Positions 1-10,350 of a DNA stretch of 64,000 bases are shown piece after piece. Source of the DNA: Blakeslea trispora (Eukaryota; Mucoromycota; Mucoromycetes; Mucorales; Choanephoraceae); the NCBI GenBank assembly GCA_025331445.1, contig JAIWNE010000018.1, positions 310,001-374,000 on the forward strand, read 5' to 3'. A model generated the notes under the pieces. It searched no databases, was not told the origin of the DNA, and worked only from the letters and a program-made list of their open reading frames with translations. Position numbers and translations under genes: made by a program. Position 1 is the stretch's first letter, and every line of letters starts with the position of its first letter.

Positions 1-2
1 TC

Positions 3-373
3 GAATTAGCTGATGGCACAAAGACACTTGTCACTCTACCACCTCGCTTCCGTAACGTCGTTTGGCTTAAACGAGGTCATTTTGTGATTATCGACCCTAC
101 TGTCGGTGTATCTGAAAAAGTAGGTGGTGAGATTGTTCATGTCTTGTTTCTAAAGAACATCAAAGACCTCAAAGCAGCTGGTAAATGGTATGTCTTTTAA
201 AAAAAGGGGACATTCAATTCCTCTGACTTTTTTTCTATAGGCCCACTGCCTTTTCTGATTCTGTCATGACCACAGAGTCTCCTCAAGAAGAAGAAGAAAG
301 TGATGATGATTTGTTTGTCAACAACAATCGACCTGTGATGTCCGACACAGATTCAAGTAGTGAAGAAGATTAG
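3..373 (+). CDS. EIF1AD: EIF1AD-like S1/eIF1A-domain protein (3' part, cut by window edge)
   Basis: C-terminal two thirds of a small RNA-binding protein with an eIF1A-like OB fold. Exon one (3-187) reads through LPPRFRNVVWLKRGHFVIID, the strand-and-basic pattern of EIF1AD (human motif KYRKNIWIKRGDFLIVDP). A 53-bp intron (188-240, GTATGT...ctatag) splits the Trp codon before PTAFSDS, and the acidic tail contains DDDLFVNNNRP, matching the conserved DSDLFVNTNRR of the family. The stop is TAG at 371-373 and AATAAA follows at 443-448. The start codon lies left of the window. Family members are about 150-170 residues, nuclear, and bind RNA/tRNA-Met in vitro; their exact role is poorly known. This is the only clear conserved host protein gene in the window, so it marks the edge of the gene-bearing DNA. 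Confidence 0.9.
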
Positions 374-864
374 AAAAGGAATCATGATGAACTCTGATGG
401 GGGAGGGGCTCATTTTTAATATACCTAGAATGATCTAGTTGAAATAAAAAGCTGATGATCGATAGAATGGGTCAATGCATTGATTTGTTGTCAGTTCATA
501 ACGACCTTTGTTCTTGTCAACAACGCCAATCGAGGTCCCAAAAAAAAAAGATCAAAGTAACTTGGATACAATCATTTAGAAAGAGTCAAGTTTGTAGAAA
601 CAATGATTGAGTCGTACAAGTCAAGTCATTTAAAAAAAAGAAAAACTCGGATAATTCATTGATTGTTTCTTTGCATGTTCTTGCCTCCCCTTTTTATGTC
701 ATAAAGCTTGTTTGATTCGTCCATTTTGGTTTGAACCTTTCCTTCTTTTTTTGGAACTAGATCTAATGGATGATAGTGTTGGAACAATATGAGTCTATCC
801 GTTGCAAATAACTATAAAAAGACTCAATAGGCAAAAAGAAAACTTACTATTCACTTGTGCTTAC
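374..864. other. 3' flank of the EIF1AD-like gene; no further gene seen
   Basis: AT-rich 3' untranslated and intergenic DNA. A polyadenylation-type AATAAA lies at 443-448. No open frame with recognisable protein content and no tRNA fold were seen up to the first LTR debris. Confidence 0.6.
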
Positions 865-998
865 CGTTCTATTCTACAGATAGAACAGGCACAAAAATTT
901 AACAAAAAAGGTAAAGACAAATAAAGTCGATTAAAACCTGAACGGCCAGAAAGATCGATATGAATCTGATCTGCGTTTATTTCAAATATGTTGCCTTG
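865..998 (-). repeat. Truncated LTR of the E1 family
   Basis: This stretch matches the first ~130 bp (plus-strand order) of the LTRs at 1166 and 9923, including the shared blocks ACCTGAACGGCCAGAAAG and CTGCGTTTATTTCAAATATG. It starts with the same short inverted repeat near the terminus and stops exactly where the TA-flanked MITE begins at 999. The rest of this LTR copy is missing. Confidence 0.75.
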
Positions 999-1000
999 TA

Positions 1001-1165
1001 CAGTAGTCGCTCTATTTAAGGGTATTCTATTTAAGGGTATTCTATTTAAGGGTATTCTTTATATAAGGGTGCGATTTCAAAAGTTGAACAGCATTACCAG
1101 CATTAATACCCTTATACCCTTATTCCAGATAAGGGTGCGATTTCAAAAAATTTTACCCTTATTTA
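1001..1165 (+). mobile_element. Truncated pogo/mariner-type MITE inserted in an LTR
   Basis: The element starts after a TA (999-1000) with CAGTAGTCGCTCTATTTAAG, the same terminal inverted repeat that bounds the 156-bp MITE at 49300-49455. Behind the terminus is a short tandem run of a ~15-bp unit (TATTCTATTTAAGGG), then internal blocks reading ATAAGGGTGCGATTTC twice. The right terminus is missing: the sequence passes into the LTR at 1166. CAG-starting termini with TA targets are typical of pogo-like Tc1/mariner derivatives; that class is inferred from the ends, as no transposase is present. Confidence 0.65.
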
Positions 1166-1591
1166 TGTTATATCCGAGAATATAACAAGCACAACAAAAC
1201 AAGTAAAAAGTGTAAGACAGAGAAGTGATTAGAACCTGAACGGCCAGAAAGATCGATATGAATCTGATCTGCGTTTATTTCAAATATGTGCCTTCTATTT
1301 GTACTTTCATGATAACTGAGTGGCAATCCTTATTTAAACTGAGTGCGATTGATGATAGCTAATCGGGTGCTTTGGATAAAGGTTGATACCTATTGCGCAT
1401 TGACCAAAGGTTACCATTGGCGCAATTGTTTCAATCCAAGTGTCCTGATGTAAATGAAGTGTGATCCGATCTTTTATTTAGACTGAGCTAAGTGCCAATC
1501 TGGCTATGAATAATGAAGGGTCGTGTAAGTAGGTACCCGCTTAAATCTAGATAATGTCTCAGATGGAGTAGAATGTAGGCTGTATACAACA
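1166..1591 (-). repeat. E1 3' LTR
   Basis: A 426-bp LTR running TGTTATATCC to GTATACAACA on the plus strand. Its outer end carries a near-palindrome (TGTTATAT...ATATAACA) shared with the other E1 LTR. It is followed inward by the polypurine tract, which makes it the 3' LTR of the minus-strand element. Confidence 0.85.
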
Positions 1592-1756
1592 TTGCCCCCC
1601 ACCAAGATAGGATCATCACTAAAATCTTTGTGAATTAAAGATGTTAAATGTCAGTTGTAGGGTTAATGAATCTCCGAATTACATTAGAAGGTCAATAAAA
1701 AACTTGTGCGAAAAAACCCAGTGGGATAAAAAACTATTATGCAAGAAAAAGACCAA

Positions 1757-2856
1757 CTAATTTTTGGATTGGGATCTAGTGACACGCTTACGCTGTGAAG
1801 TCTTAGAGTTGCTATGGTGCTTGTTACGTTTGTTAATAGCACGTTTGTTGATAGTATTTGGTAAAGGTAGACCTTCTTGCATTGCAGTACGAGCATTGCG
1901 TCTGGCCTTATAATCCTCAATAGGTTTAAGAGAATCAAATTGAGAAACAGGTTCCCAAGAATTGTAGCTGTCATCATAGCCACGCCAATTAAGCAAATAT
2001 TCAACGTTATCACCAGTACCACGGTGATTGATTACAGCTTGTACTTCGTAGTGTTTCTCTCTTATTTGAGGAGGACTAGCATCGATCGACTTGATCATAT
2101 GAGTAGGAACATCACGCTTAAACAGGGCATCTGTTTTGTCGCGGAGGATGTATGAACCCTTATTAGTCATACCGTCAATAATAAATGGTCCAATAAAACG
2201 AGGATCCCATTTAGAAGTACGTTCCACATTGGTAATCATAACTTCAGCGCCGAGAGGGTAAGTGTCTTTAACAATTTTATGCGACTTCAAGTATTTTTCA
2301 TGATCAGTAGATTGTTGATCTTTGATGTGCGCATGAATGGCTGGAACAACTACATCTTTGACGTGTTTTAATTGTTTATTGATACGTCTGTGATCAGTGC
2401 GTTCGAGACTAAGAGCAGGCTCAGCTCCTGTGTAGTCTGTAAGATGGTTGGGCTGACGGTTAAACATCGCCGCGAAAGCACGAGATTTATGAATGTGCTT
2501 TTATTGAGCATTGACAGCATATTGTGCCATATCAACATAGATATCCCAAGTAGAAGGGTCCTTAGCCTCAGCAGTAACTGATTTAATAATAGTTTGCTTA
2601 CAGACACCCATGTATCTTTCACAAACAGAGTTACCTACAGGATTGTATGGCAAAGATAAACGACGATCAATACCAGTCATCTCAACGAGTTGCTTAACAA
2701 CATCATTGACAAATTCAGCTCCACGATCATGACTAATGATACGGCTAAAGCCAAACAGGCACCAAATACTAAGCAACTCTCTTGCAATAGTATGCGCATT
2801 CTTATCGGGGATAGCTCTCAAAATTACAAAGCGAGAGAACATGTCAACAACCAGTA
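1757..2856 (-). pseudogene. E1 integrase core end, GPF/Y module and chromodomain
   Basis: The second half of the E1 integrase, downstream of the mariner insertion. It begins with the catalytic core (VVDMFSRFVILRAIPDKNA; the Asp of the usual SDxGxEF pattern is in SHDRGAEFVND) and continues through YNPVGNSVCERYMG, which carries the core Glu. An in-frame TAA at 2498-2500 follows VNAQ. The frame then continues with a GPF motif (RFIGPFIIDG) and a chromodomain (KHYEVQAVINHRG...YLLNWRGYDDSYNSWEP), which in related elements directs integration to methylated-histone chromatin. A basic tail ends the protein. The frame and sequence join that of 5622-6090 exactly if the mariner element and one TA are removed, so the split is secondary. 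Confidence 0.85.
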
Positions 2857-5619
2857 GAGTGCATCTATTTTATGGTCCGAAATTTTTTACGATTTTTTTT
2901 AACTTTTTTAGAAACGTATAGGGAAGTGGGGACTTGACTTTTTTTCATTCCTGTTGACACTGTTCTGTTCAGAATGTAATTCTCTACAAGATGGTGGGAG
3001 AAAAGTTACAAAAACTTGATTTTTTAAAAAGTGAATTGTCTTCAAAGATGAGTGTCTTAAGCAGGGAGGCCAGGATATGTCCTCTTAATTTCAATATATC
3101 AGCCAATAATATTGCTTTACTCTAAGCGGCGACTTTAGATTGATTGTAGTACAGAGAATTATCTTGCTTTCTTTTTGTGACTTGACAGAATAAACATCTT
3201 TTCATCTAATTACATTTAAAATGCCAAAAATTTCAAAGCAAAAGCAAAGATTGAGACAAATCGGTAGACTAGGAGCAGCAAGCAGACACCAAGCAGCTAC
3301 AGTTGTATCTGAGGATGAAAATGCTAGTGTTCCAACACCTATGGAAGTAGATGATATTGTAGAGAACACTCCATCTACCACTGCAGTAATCAGCTTAAGA
3401 TGGAACGAAAATGCTGATGTTTCGACAGAGCGTTACAGTCATTCTGGAGCTCACAGCAGTCGCCATGTACGCAGAATGCGTCAAAAAAACAGGGAGATGG
3501 CATCTGGCTCTGCTAGAATTGACTCCTTTTTTAAACCGGCCAGCAGAGAACCAATTCAGGCACCAGTTGACAGCAGAGCCGAATTTCGAGCTCAAGTTTC
3601 TGAAGCTTTGAAGAAGCTGGCCGCTTTTGCTGCCCCTGTTGTTAATGCTCAGTCAGCACAACAAAAGCTTGGTGTTGCTGAGATGGCTAAGTATGATAGT
3701 GTATATCATTACTTCAGAATAATGTCTGGCGAGGGTAATTGGCGGAAGATGCAATCTTCCAGAGCTGCAGCCAAGCTCGTATACAAGGAGAAGGCAACGG
3801 AATACCGGGCTGAGGTAATCCGTGAGTAAGCAAAGGAGTACTTCTCAACAGGCAGTATTTCTTTGGGTGCTCATGGAAAGCACTCAAAGAGAGTGTCAGT
3901 GCTTGATGACAATGACATCAAGATGAAGGCTGTTGAATGGTTCCGAAGCCAGCCAAAGGCAAAGAGAAGCATTCCTGCCCTCGTCAAGCACCTTCGTGAG
4001 GAAATCCTTCCTCAAGCTGTAGGAGATGACACCTTGTCAGAAGAACGCTTGGTTGATGGCTCAGCAGTCTCTCAACTGTCTGCTGAGTCAGTCAGAAGAA
4101 AATTGATCTCTTGGGGCTTTGCCTTCAAGCGACTGGGTAAATAGTTAAATACTGATTAGTGCCACATCATTTATATATACACAATTAATAATATTGTAAA
4201 CTACAGGCGAAGTCGTTTATTTCGACGGACACGAACGTGAGGATGTTGTCTCGTACAGAGATGCCTGGGCTAAAAGAATGCAGGAGTATTCTAAGCTTTC
4301 CGAGTCCTATGGCGAGTTTGATGTTAGTATCATCAACAAGCCTCAACTGCCTCAAGGCATGAAGCAGCATGTGTTTGTCACTCATGATGAAAGCACATTC
4401 TATGCTAATGATTACCAGAAATATTCTTGGGTTGAGGACACGGAAAGCTATTGCCTTCCAAAATCACAGGGAAGATCTATTATGATCTCTGAATTCCAAT
4501 GCCCTTGTCATGGCACCATGAGAAGCATTGTTGACGGTAAGGAATTGACTTCCAGAAAGAAGTTCTATCCTGGAGTCCAATACCAAGGGTATTGGACTAG
4601 TCAACATATGAGAGAGCAGTTGGAAAATGAAGTCATCCCTCTGTTTAAGGCTCTTCATCCTGACTCAATTGCTGTGTTCTTGTTGGATCAAAGCAGCAAC
4701 CACAATGCATTTGCTCCTGATGCATTGGTGGCAAAAAAAATGAACATGAATGCCATTGAGATCAAGGATGAAGAGTCTGCCCAGGCATTGTTCCGAGACA
4801 AAAACTTTTATGTCTTGAGAGAGTACAACTATGCCGAACAACAAAAGATGTACTTTTCCAAAAAAAGTATGCAAGAAAAGGCAGCTGCATACCATATCAT
4901 CCATTCGAAGGTGCATCCAGTAAGAAAAATACATTCATTAAGTAGTGCATGTTTTCATTTACAGACTACAAACTAATATCTCAATTAACCAAAATAAAAA
5001 GCCAAAGAAGTTCTTCATTGGCATCAAAGGCATCCTGAGCCAAAGGAAGCTTTACAAGGATGTCAAGGAGCAGCAAAGCATGCCACGATACTGCAACAAC
5101 GTGGCTAACGTTACTGAAAGGTGTTGCGCTGTTCACCTCTTGGAACAGCAACCGGACTTTGCTAATCAAAAGTCCATTCTTGCAGAGGTGATAGAAGCCA
5201 ATGGATTCATTTTCGAGCTGTACCCCAAGTACCATTGTGAATGTAATTGGATTGAACGGTACTGGGGTGCAGCCAAAAGATAAGCTCGCCAAGAATGCGA
5301 CTATTCATTTGAGGGTCTCAATGGCAACATTGATCGTTTCTTGGACAGTGTCTGCCCAGTAGGAGAAGCTCCCCTGACAATCAGGAGATACTACAACAAG
5401 AGCTTCTCCTGCATTAATGCCTACGCCCAAGGCAACAATGTTCAAGAGGCCTTTGCTCTTGTGGAGCAATTCTCCAAGCTCCACAAGTCTCACCGAAAGC
5501 TCAGAATGAACCAATAAAAACTATTTCTGACTTTTAAACTAATTATTTTGGATTCGGAGTTTGTAATTCTCGAAAATGTCCGTTTTTCAAAAAATTCTGA
5601 ATATAAAATAGATGCACTC
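2857..5619 (+). mobile_element. Full-length mariner-like (IS630-Tc1-mariner) DNA transposon in E1 integrase
   Basis: A 2763-bp element flanked by TA at 2855-2856 and 5620-5621. Its ends are inverted copies starting GAGTGCATCTATTTTAT and continuing through a GAAATTTTTT block. It carries one transposase gene on the plus strand. Removing the element plus one TA restores the integrase reading frame of E1, which proves target, orientation and order of insertion. A related 895-bp copy with the same ends lies at 53798-54692. Confidence 0.92.
3221..5517 (+). pseudogene. Mariner-like DDE transposase with two premature stops
   Basis: The gene starts at the ATG of MPKISKQKQRLRQIGRLG, a basic N-terminus. 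The frame continues through an in-frame TAA (3827-3829) into a helical DNA-binding region (VEWFRSQPKAKRSIPALVKH). An intron at 4137-4206 (GTAAAT...ctacag) leads into the catalytic domain: first Asp in VTHDESTFYAND, second Asp in FLLDQSSNHNAF, Glu in CECNWIERYWGAAKR. This layout is typical of the large fungal mariner-like group. A second intron starts at 4921 (GTAAGA); its acceptor is uncertain because the obvious one would shift the frame. A second in-frame TAA at 5281-5283 reads GAA in the related copy near 54.1 kb, so it is a point mutation. The C-terminus ends at TAA 5515-5517. Probably inactive. Confidence 0.85.
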
Positions 5620-5621
5620 TA

Positions 5622-6190
5622 GCAAGAAGTTATTTCCTCTAGCTGATGTAACATTGAATGTTCCAAGATCGATTGCAATGTGATCGAAGACGCCATCAGG
5701 TAAGACATGTCTGGGTGGATGATAACCCATACGATGAATAGTAAATTGTTGACAGGCAGAGCAATCCTTTACAATCTTTTCAATATCCGAACGAAGGTTT
5801 GTCCAGTGTAGACCGTCTGCATGAATTGTCTTTTCAATAGCATTGACGCCTACATGTCCAAGTAAGTGTGCTCGTTCAATTATTGACTTGCGTTCCTCGA
5901 CTGGAGGTGTCAAGTGCTCAGCAAATTGCATTGCACGAGAAATAAGAGGTGAAGTAGGAACAGACTCTTCGTATTCAGTATTCTCGACTGGCTTGGTAGG
6001 GAATGAGGAATAGGCATGATTTCCCAAATTCTTGTTACACCAGGTTTTGTTTCGGGCATATGAAAATACGCGCGGAATGTTCTGATCATTTCATAATTCT
6101 TTTTTATTCTTTTTCATTTCTTTTCTTTCAGAACGAGATACAAGGCGTTCGTTGTTGTTAGTCGTTTGAGACGAGGCCTTGTATGAGTTT
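5622..6190 (-). pseudogene. E1 integrase N-terminal zinc-binding part
   Basis: This stretch carries the HHCC-type zinc module of a Ty3 integrase: His residues in ERAHLLGHVGVNAIEKTIH, then Cys residues in KDCSACQQFTIHRMGYHPP, followed by the first core residues HIAIDLGTF. An in-frame TGA lies near 6088, after KKNKKEL. The join with RNase H at about 6197 is shifted at a run of seven G. The mariner element at 5619 cuts the core right after RGNNFLL. Confidence 0.8.
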
Positions 6191-7841
6191 TCACCCCCCC
6201 TCCAGACTGGAAGAATCAACTTCGTACAGTCGACTAAGTGCATTGGGCAAACAATTCGTAACACCAGGAATATGTACAATGTCAAAATCATACGCAAAAA
6301 TACAGTCATAATAATTGAGCATCATAGGGTTTGAAACAGCTTGAGTTTGTAAATAAACAAGCGCACGATGATCAACATGAGCAGTGAACTTAATACCATA
6401 CAACAACTTGTGAAAGCGCGTGAAGGTATATAACAAACCAAGCAACTCGCGACGTGTAGTACTATAACGCTGCTCAGTAGGATTCAGCTTACGACTGACC
6501 ATACCAACATAGTAAACCTTATTGTCCTTAATGTAATAGACAACACCACCAATCCCAGTCTTAGATGCGTCAGTGGCAACATGGAGACGATAACGAGGAT
6601 CATAAGGTGATAAGATAACTGCAGAAGCCAAAGCCTTTTTAAGCTGACGGAAAGCAGCTGTATGACGAGCAGTCCAGAGACCGACAAGAGACTTCTTAGA
6701 ACGCAAATCGTCTAAGGGAGCAGCCAAAGTAGCGTAATGAGGAATCGAACCACGAAAGTAGTTGAGGAAACCCAAGTAAGATGCCAACTGCTTACCAGTA
6801 GTAGGAGCATCTTCCCACTGTTCAGTAGCAGCAATCTTACGATAGTCAGGCAACAACTGACCGTTACGAATCGTCCATCTAAGGAGGTGAACCGAGTTCA
6901 TAGCAACTACCAACTTATCAGAATTGATTTGCAAGTTGACAGAAGTTAAGCGGTGCAACACCAAACGAAGACACTCGAAATGATGTTCCAAAGTACCACC
7001 TGTAGCAACCGTGATATCATCGACGTAAATGGATACAAAAGGCAAATCATGGAAATAGTTCTGCAAAACGTTTTGGACAAAACCACTCATAAATGTAATA
7101 CCAAAACACATATTACGGAATTGATATCGAAGGTTAGTAAAAGGACACATAAAACTAAGTTTATGCTTATGGTCAGGATTCACGAGAAATGAGGTAAAAC
7201 AAGAGCGGATATCAATCGTCGAGATGATAGTGGCTCCACCCATTCGTTGATGAATGTCTGAAATGAGGGGCAACTGGAAGACATCGTTACTAATCAAAAT
7301 ATTATTGACTTCACGGACATCAGCAACAATACGAGGTTTTTCCATAGTATAAACACCATCGCCATCTTTCTTAGCCACACACAAAATTGGAACATTAAAT
7401 CCTGTATGACTATATGAGCGCTCGATGACACCCTCATTTTCCCAAGTCTGGAATTGTCTCGAGACAGCATCTTTGTAGGCGTAAGGAACAGGATAGGGCT
7501 TGCGGAAAGCTCTTTTTCCAGGAATTGTCTCAAGGTCCACAATTGCGTTAGGCAATGTACAATATGTGTTCTTAAGGTCAATAGCAGCATTGGCGTCTAA
7601 AAAGGGTTGAAGTGTGTGCATCAAAACTTCACGCTCCTGGCTGATCCAACAGGACTAGCATTGACTTTGTTTTTCACTTGATCAGGATCAATAGGACAAG
7701 GTAATTCAGGTCCTGTAGTAGAATTTCAAGAAGTGACTAAGCCGTGAATAGACATACCCAAAAGAGGCATCAAATCCAAACCAATAACTACTGGTACATT
7801 GTCTTGTATCGAAGATACGTTAAAGACTTCAAAAGTATGTT
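6191..7841 (-). pseudogene. E1 protease end, reverse transcriptase and RNase H
   Basis: From the left end of gag the frame moves through the C-terminal half of the protease (VVIGLDLMPLLGMSIHG), meets an in-frame TGA, and shifts again near 7640 before the reverse transcriptase. The RT reads open from 7624 to 6191: QFQTWENEGVIERSYS, then IVADVREVNNIL, FVSIYVDDITVATGG (catalytic YVDD near 7018-7030) and LLRWTIRNGQ. RNase H follows with its first Asp in LHVATDASKTGIGG, and then VDHRALVYLQTQAVSNPMM and HIPGVTNCLPNALSRLY. These enzymes copy the genomic RNA to DNA in cytoplasmic particles. The shift at the G-run near 6197 disconnects integrase. Confidence 0.88.
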
Positions 7842-9827
7842 TTATAATTTTTTATTGTAAAGAACTTCTAAACTAACTTGTCCTAATCTAGGCATGCTAG
7901 ATGTAGCATGGCCCAGTAGTATACGACCCTGAGAAGGCTTCACTACCGAACCAAAAAGAGAAACCAACTCAGGGTGAACCATGCTACACGTAGCACCGCT
8001 GTCGACCATGGCAAAGCATGCGTGGCTTTCTATTATGATAGGAACAAGAAGAGCGTTAGATCTATGCTCTGGTAATTTAGAGTATTTGTGATTGTACTTA
8101 CAGTCATGGGCGACAGCCAGTGCTTGCTCGTCGACGTCCATATCCGTGGGGACGGCGGGAGGAGCAGAAGCAGCAGAAGAAGCAGCGAACGTAGCCCAAG
8201 AGCTAGCAGCAGTGCCAGTCAAACCAGGAACAGACGAACCAACCACAAAGTCACCACGAGAGTATACAGCCAAGTCAGTGGTGTCAATCACCGACTCGGC
8301 TGCACTACCAGCAGCAACAGCGCCAGGAGCCAAAGTCCCAACGGCAGAAGAAGAAGTACCAGCGCCAGAGCCAGCAGCAGAAGAACGAGTACCAGCGGAA
8401 AAGCCAGCAGCAGAAGAAGAAGTACCAGCAGCAAGGCCAGCAGCAGAAGAGGAGGCAGACTCCTTGATTCGCATGGCTGCGAATCTGGCCGTGTTGGTGG
8501 GGACGGCCATGTTGCACACATGGGCTTTTGACCACCCAGGTGCGCCACACTTGTAGCAAGAGCCACGAGGAAAGCCACCACCACGACGCACAGAAGAAGA
8601 AGAAGAAACAGCACCCGAAGAAGAGCCAGCAGCATGGCGAGCAGCAACAACAGGAGAAGAAGAGGAGGCCAAAGCAGCAGACAACACTTGGCATTCTTCT
8701 GTCGAATGCTTGCCATGCTTGCGCAGCTGACAGAACTTCCTGCCAGCAGCGGACGAAGAAGAACGTTTGGCCACACGACCAGCATGACGGGCGCGGTCAG
8801 CACCAGCAGACGAGGGAGAAGAAGAAACAGACACAGAGCCAGAAGCCAAAGAGGAGCCAGCAGCAGCAGAAGAGAAAGACAAGCCCAAGTCACGTTCCAG
8901 GTTGACCGCAAGGTCCAACAAGGAGTCGATGTCATTCTTGCGCTCAGCAGGAAGCACAGCACGAGCAACAGCGAAACGTTCCTTAAATGCCCCAGGGAGA
9001 GCCTTCCAAAAAGTATCAATCAGGATTGACGAGGGAACAGTCTGGTCACCTGCACGGCGACGCAAGTCCCGGAAACGATCCACAAACAGGTAAACCGTTT
9101 CGCCCTTTTCCAGGACCACGTTTGCTAAACGCAAAGCACAGTCAGCTTGTTCTTGTACCGAAGAACGACCAAAACGAGCGTTGATGGCGGCCTTGAAATC
9201 ATGGTAGGAAGGAGAGCCAGGAGAGAAGCCAAGGAGAAATTGGTCGTACCACTTTCTGACCTTTTCCCCCAATTGCTGAGGTACGAGGCGCAGAAAGTGG
9301 GTGTCCATGTCCAAGCCATGAGCGAACATGACGTCTTGAAAGGAGACGAGGCAGGCTGTTACATCTGAAAAGATGTGTGCAGCGGGGTTGTGCACCATAC
9401 CAACCCACTGGAAGCAAGGCAAGTTGGCAGGGCAGACAGCAGCAGGAGCGGCGACCGACACAGAAGCAGCAGAAAGACCAGAAGAAGTACCCCGAACCTG
9501 GACGAGAGTTCGTTGGAGCAAGTCCAAAGTCTGAGAACCAGCTTCCACCTGCTGGCGCAAAGCAGCGACATCAGTGCCGGGCAGAGGATGCGTAATCTGA
9601 GCTGTCAAGGTCACAAGGTGAACCGTCAGATTGTTGACATCCTGCTGCAACATAGCAACATGAGAGGTCACCGAAGAAGCAGAGACACCAACAGGGACGG
9701 AGCCAACACCAGGGGAGAAGACAGGAGCCGAGTTGAGTAAAGCGTCAACAGAGGGGTCAACAACCATTTCACCGTTAGCCAAAGAGGCAGAAGGAGAAGA
9801 CAAAGGAGAATCGGCGAAAGCAGACAT
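7842..9827 (-). pseudogene. E1 Gag with zinc knuckle and N-terminal protease part
   Basis: The ATG at 9825-9827 (MSAFADSPLSS) is chosen because it lies inside the element, 95 bp from the 5' LTR; the open frame upstream of it runs into the LTR. The capsid-like domain spans roughly residues 165-340 (FSDVTACLVSFQDVMF, KVRKWYDQFLLGF, LPGAFKERFAVARAV). A variant zinc knuckle CYKCGAPGWSKAHVC sits near residue 423, and an Ala/Ser/Gly-rich linker with repeats of AAGxxAGTxSSA follows. The protease Asp is in FAMVDSGATCSMV near residue 607. The frame stops in a TAA after an A-rich stretch at about 7845, where a shift of one frame would be needed to continue the protease. No classical slippery heptamer is in register, so I read this as mutation. 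Confidence 0.85.
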
Positions 9828-9922
9828 GGTAATCGACAAAAAAGAAAGAGAAAGAGAAGAGAGAAGAAAGAAGAGAAGAGAGAGAGAGAGGTAAGTACGA
9901 GTGGTAATTAATCGAAAAAAAA

Positions 9923-10350
9923 TGTTATATTCGTAGAATATAACAGGCACAAAACATAACAAAAAGGTGAAGACAAATAAAGTCGATTAGAACCAGAACG
10001 GCCAAAAAAGATAGATATGAATCTGATCCGCGTTTATTTCAAATATGTGCCTAGTATTTATACTTTTTACAATGACTGAGTAACAATCCTTAATTTAACT
10101 GAGTGACATGGATAATAGCTTATTTTTGGTGTAATGGATAAAGAGTGAGTACCTCTTGTGTATAAACCATAATTCACTATTTGTGCTTCAATCCAAGTGT
10201 ACTTGATACAAATGAAGTGTGATCCGATCTTTTATTTTAGACTGAGTTTAGATGTCAATTAAGCTATAGCCAGTTATAACTGTAGAGCCGTGAGCACGTT
10301 TAGGTCTGTATCATAACTCAGATAGGGTAGAATGTAGGCTGTATACAACA
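9923..10350 (-). repeat. E1 5' LTR
   Basis: A 428-bp LTR (plus strand TGTTATATTCG to GTATACAACA). On the minus strand a TATA-type block (AGTATAAATAC, near 10054-10064) sits upstream of gag as a likely core promoter. It differs from the 1166-1591 LTR at many positions, including indels in the middle third. Confidence 0.85.

Larger units (their letters stand above)
1166..10350 (-). mobile_element. E1: Ty3/Gypsy chromovirus, interrupted and degenerate
   Basis: A minus-strand LTR retrotransposon of about 6.4 kb plus a 2.76-kb insertion. Both LTRs begin TGTT and end AACA. A G-rich polypurine tract (TTGGTGGGGGGCAA on the minus strand) adjoins the 3' LTR at 1592. The gene order is gag, protease, reverse transcriptase, RNase H, integrase with a C-terminal chromodomain, the hallmark of chromoviruses. 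The two LTRs are clearly diverged and the 5-bp flanks (ATTTA and AAAGG) do not match, so the unit may be a recombinant of two copies rather than one simple insertion. Pol has several frameshifts and stops, so the copy cannot be autonomous. Confidence 0.85.

Noticed and set aside
1015..1060. CRISPR-like short direct repeats
   Set aside because: The 15-bp units are contiguous without spacers, belong to a MITE terminus, and the genome is eukaryotic.
3822..3851. GTGAGT...cttctcaacag as an intron removing the TAA at 3827
   Set aside because: It would be only about 30 bp, far shorter than the 47-72 bp introns here, and the frame is continuous across the TAA, so a point mutation is simpler.
7835..7860. 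Programmed -1 frameshift between E1 Gag and Pol at an A-rich run
   Set aside because: No slippery heptamer is in register, and the site lies inside the protease rather than at the Gag-Pol border; two further lesions follow within 220 bp.
8088..8905. Several long plus-strand open frames
   Set aside because: They are antisense to the Ser/Ala-rich linker of the E1 Gag and owe their length to its biased codons.
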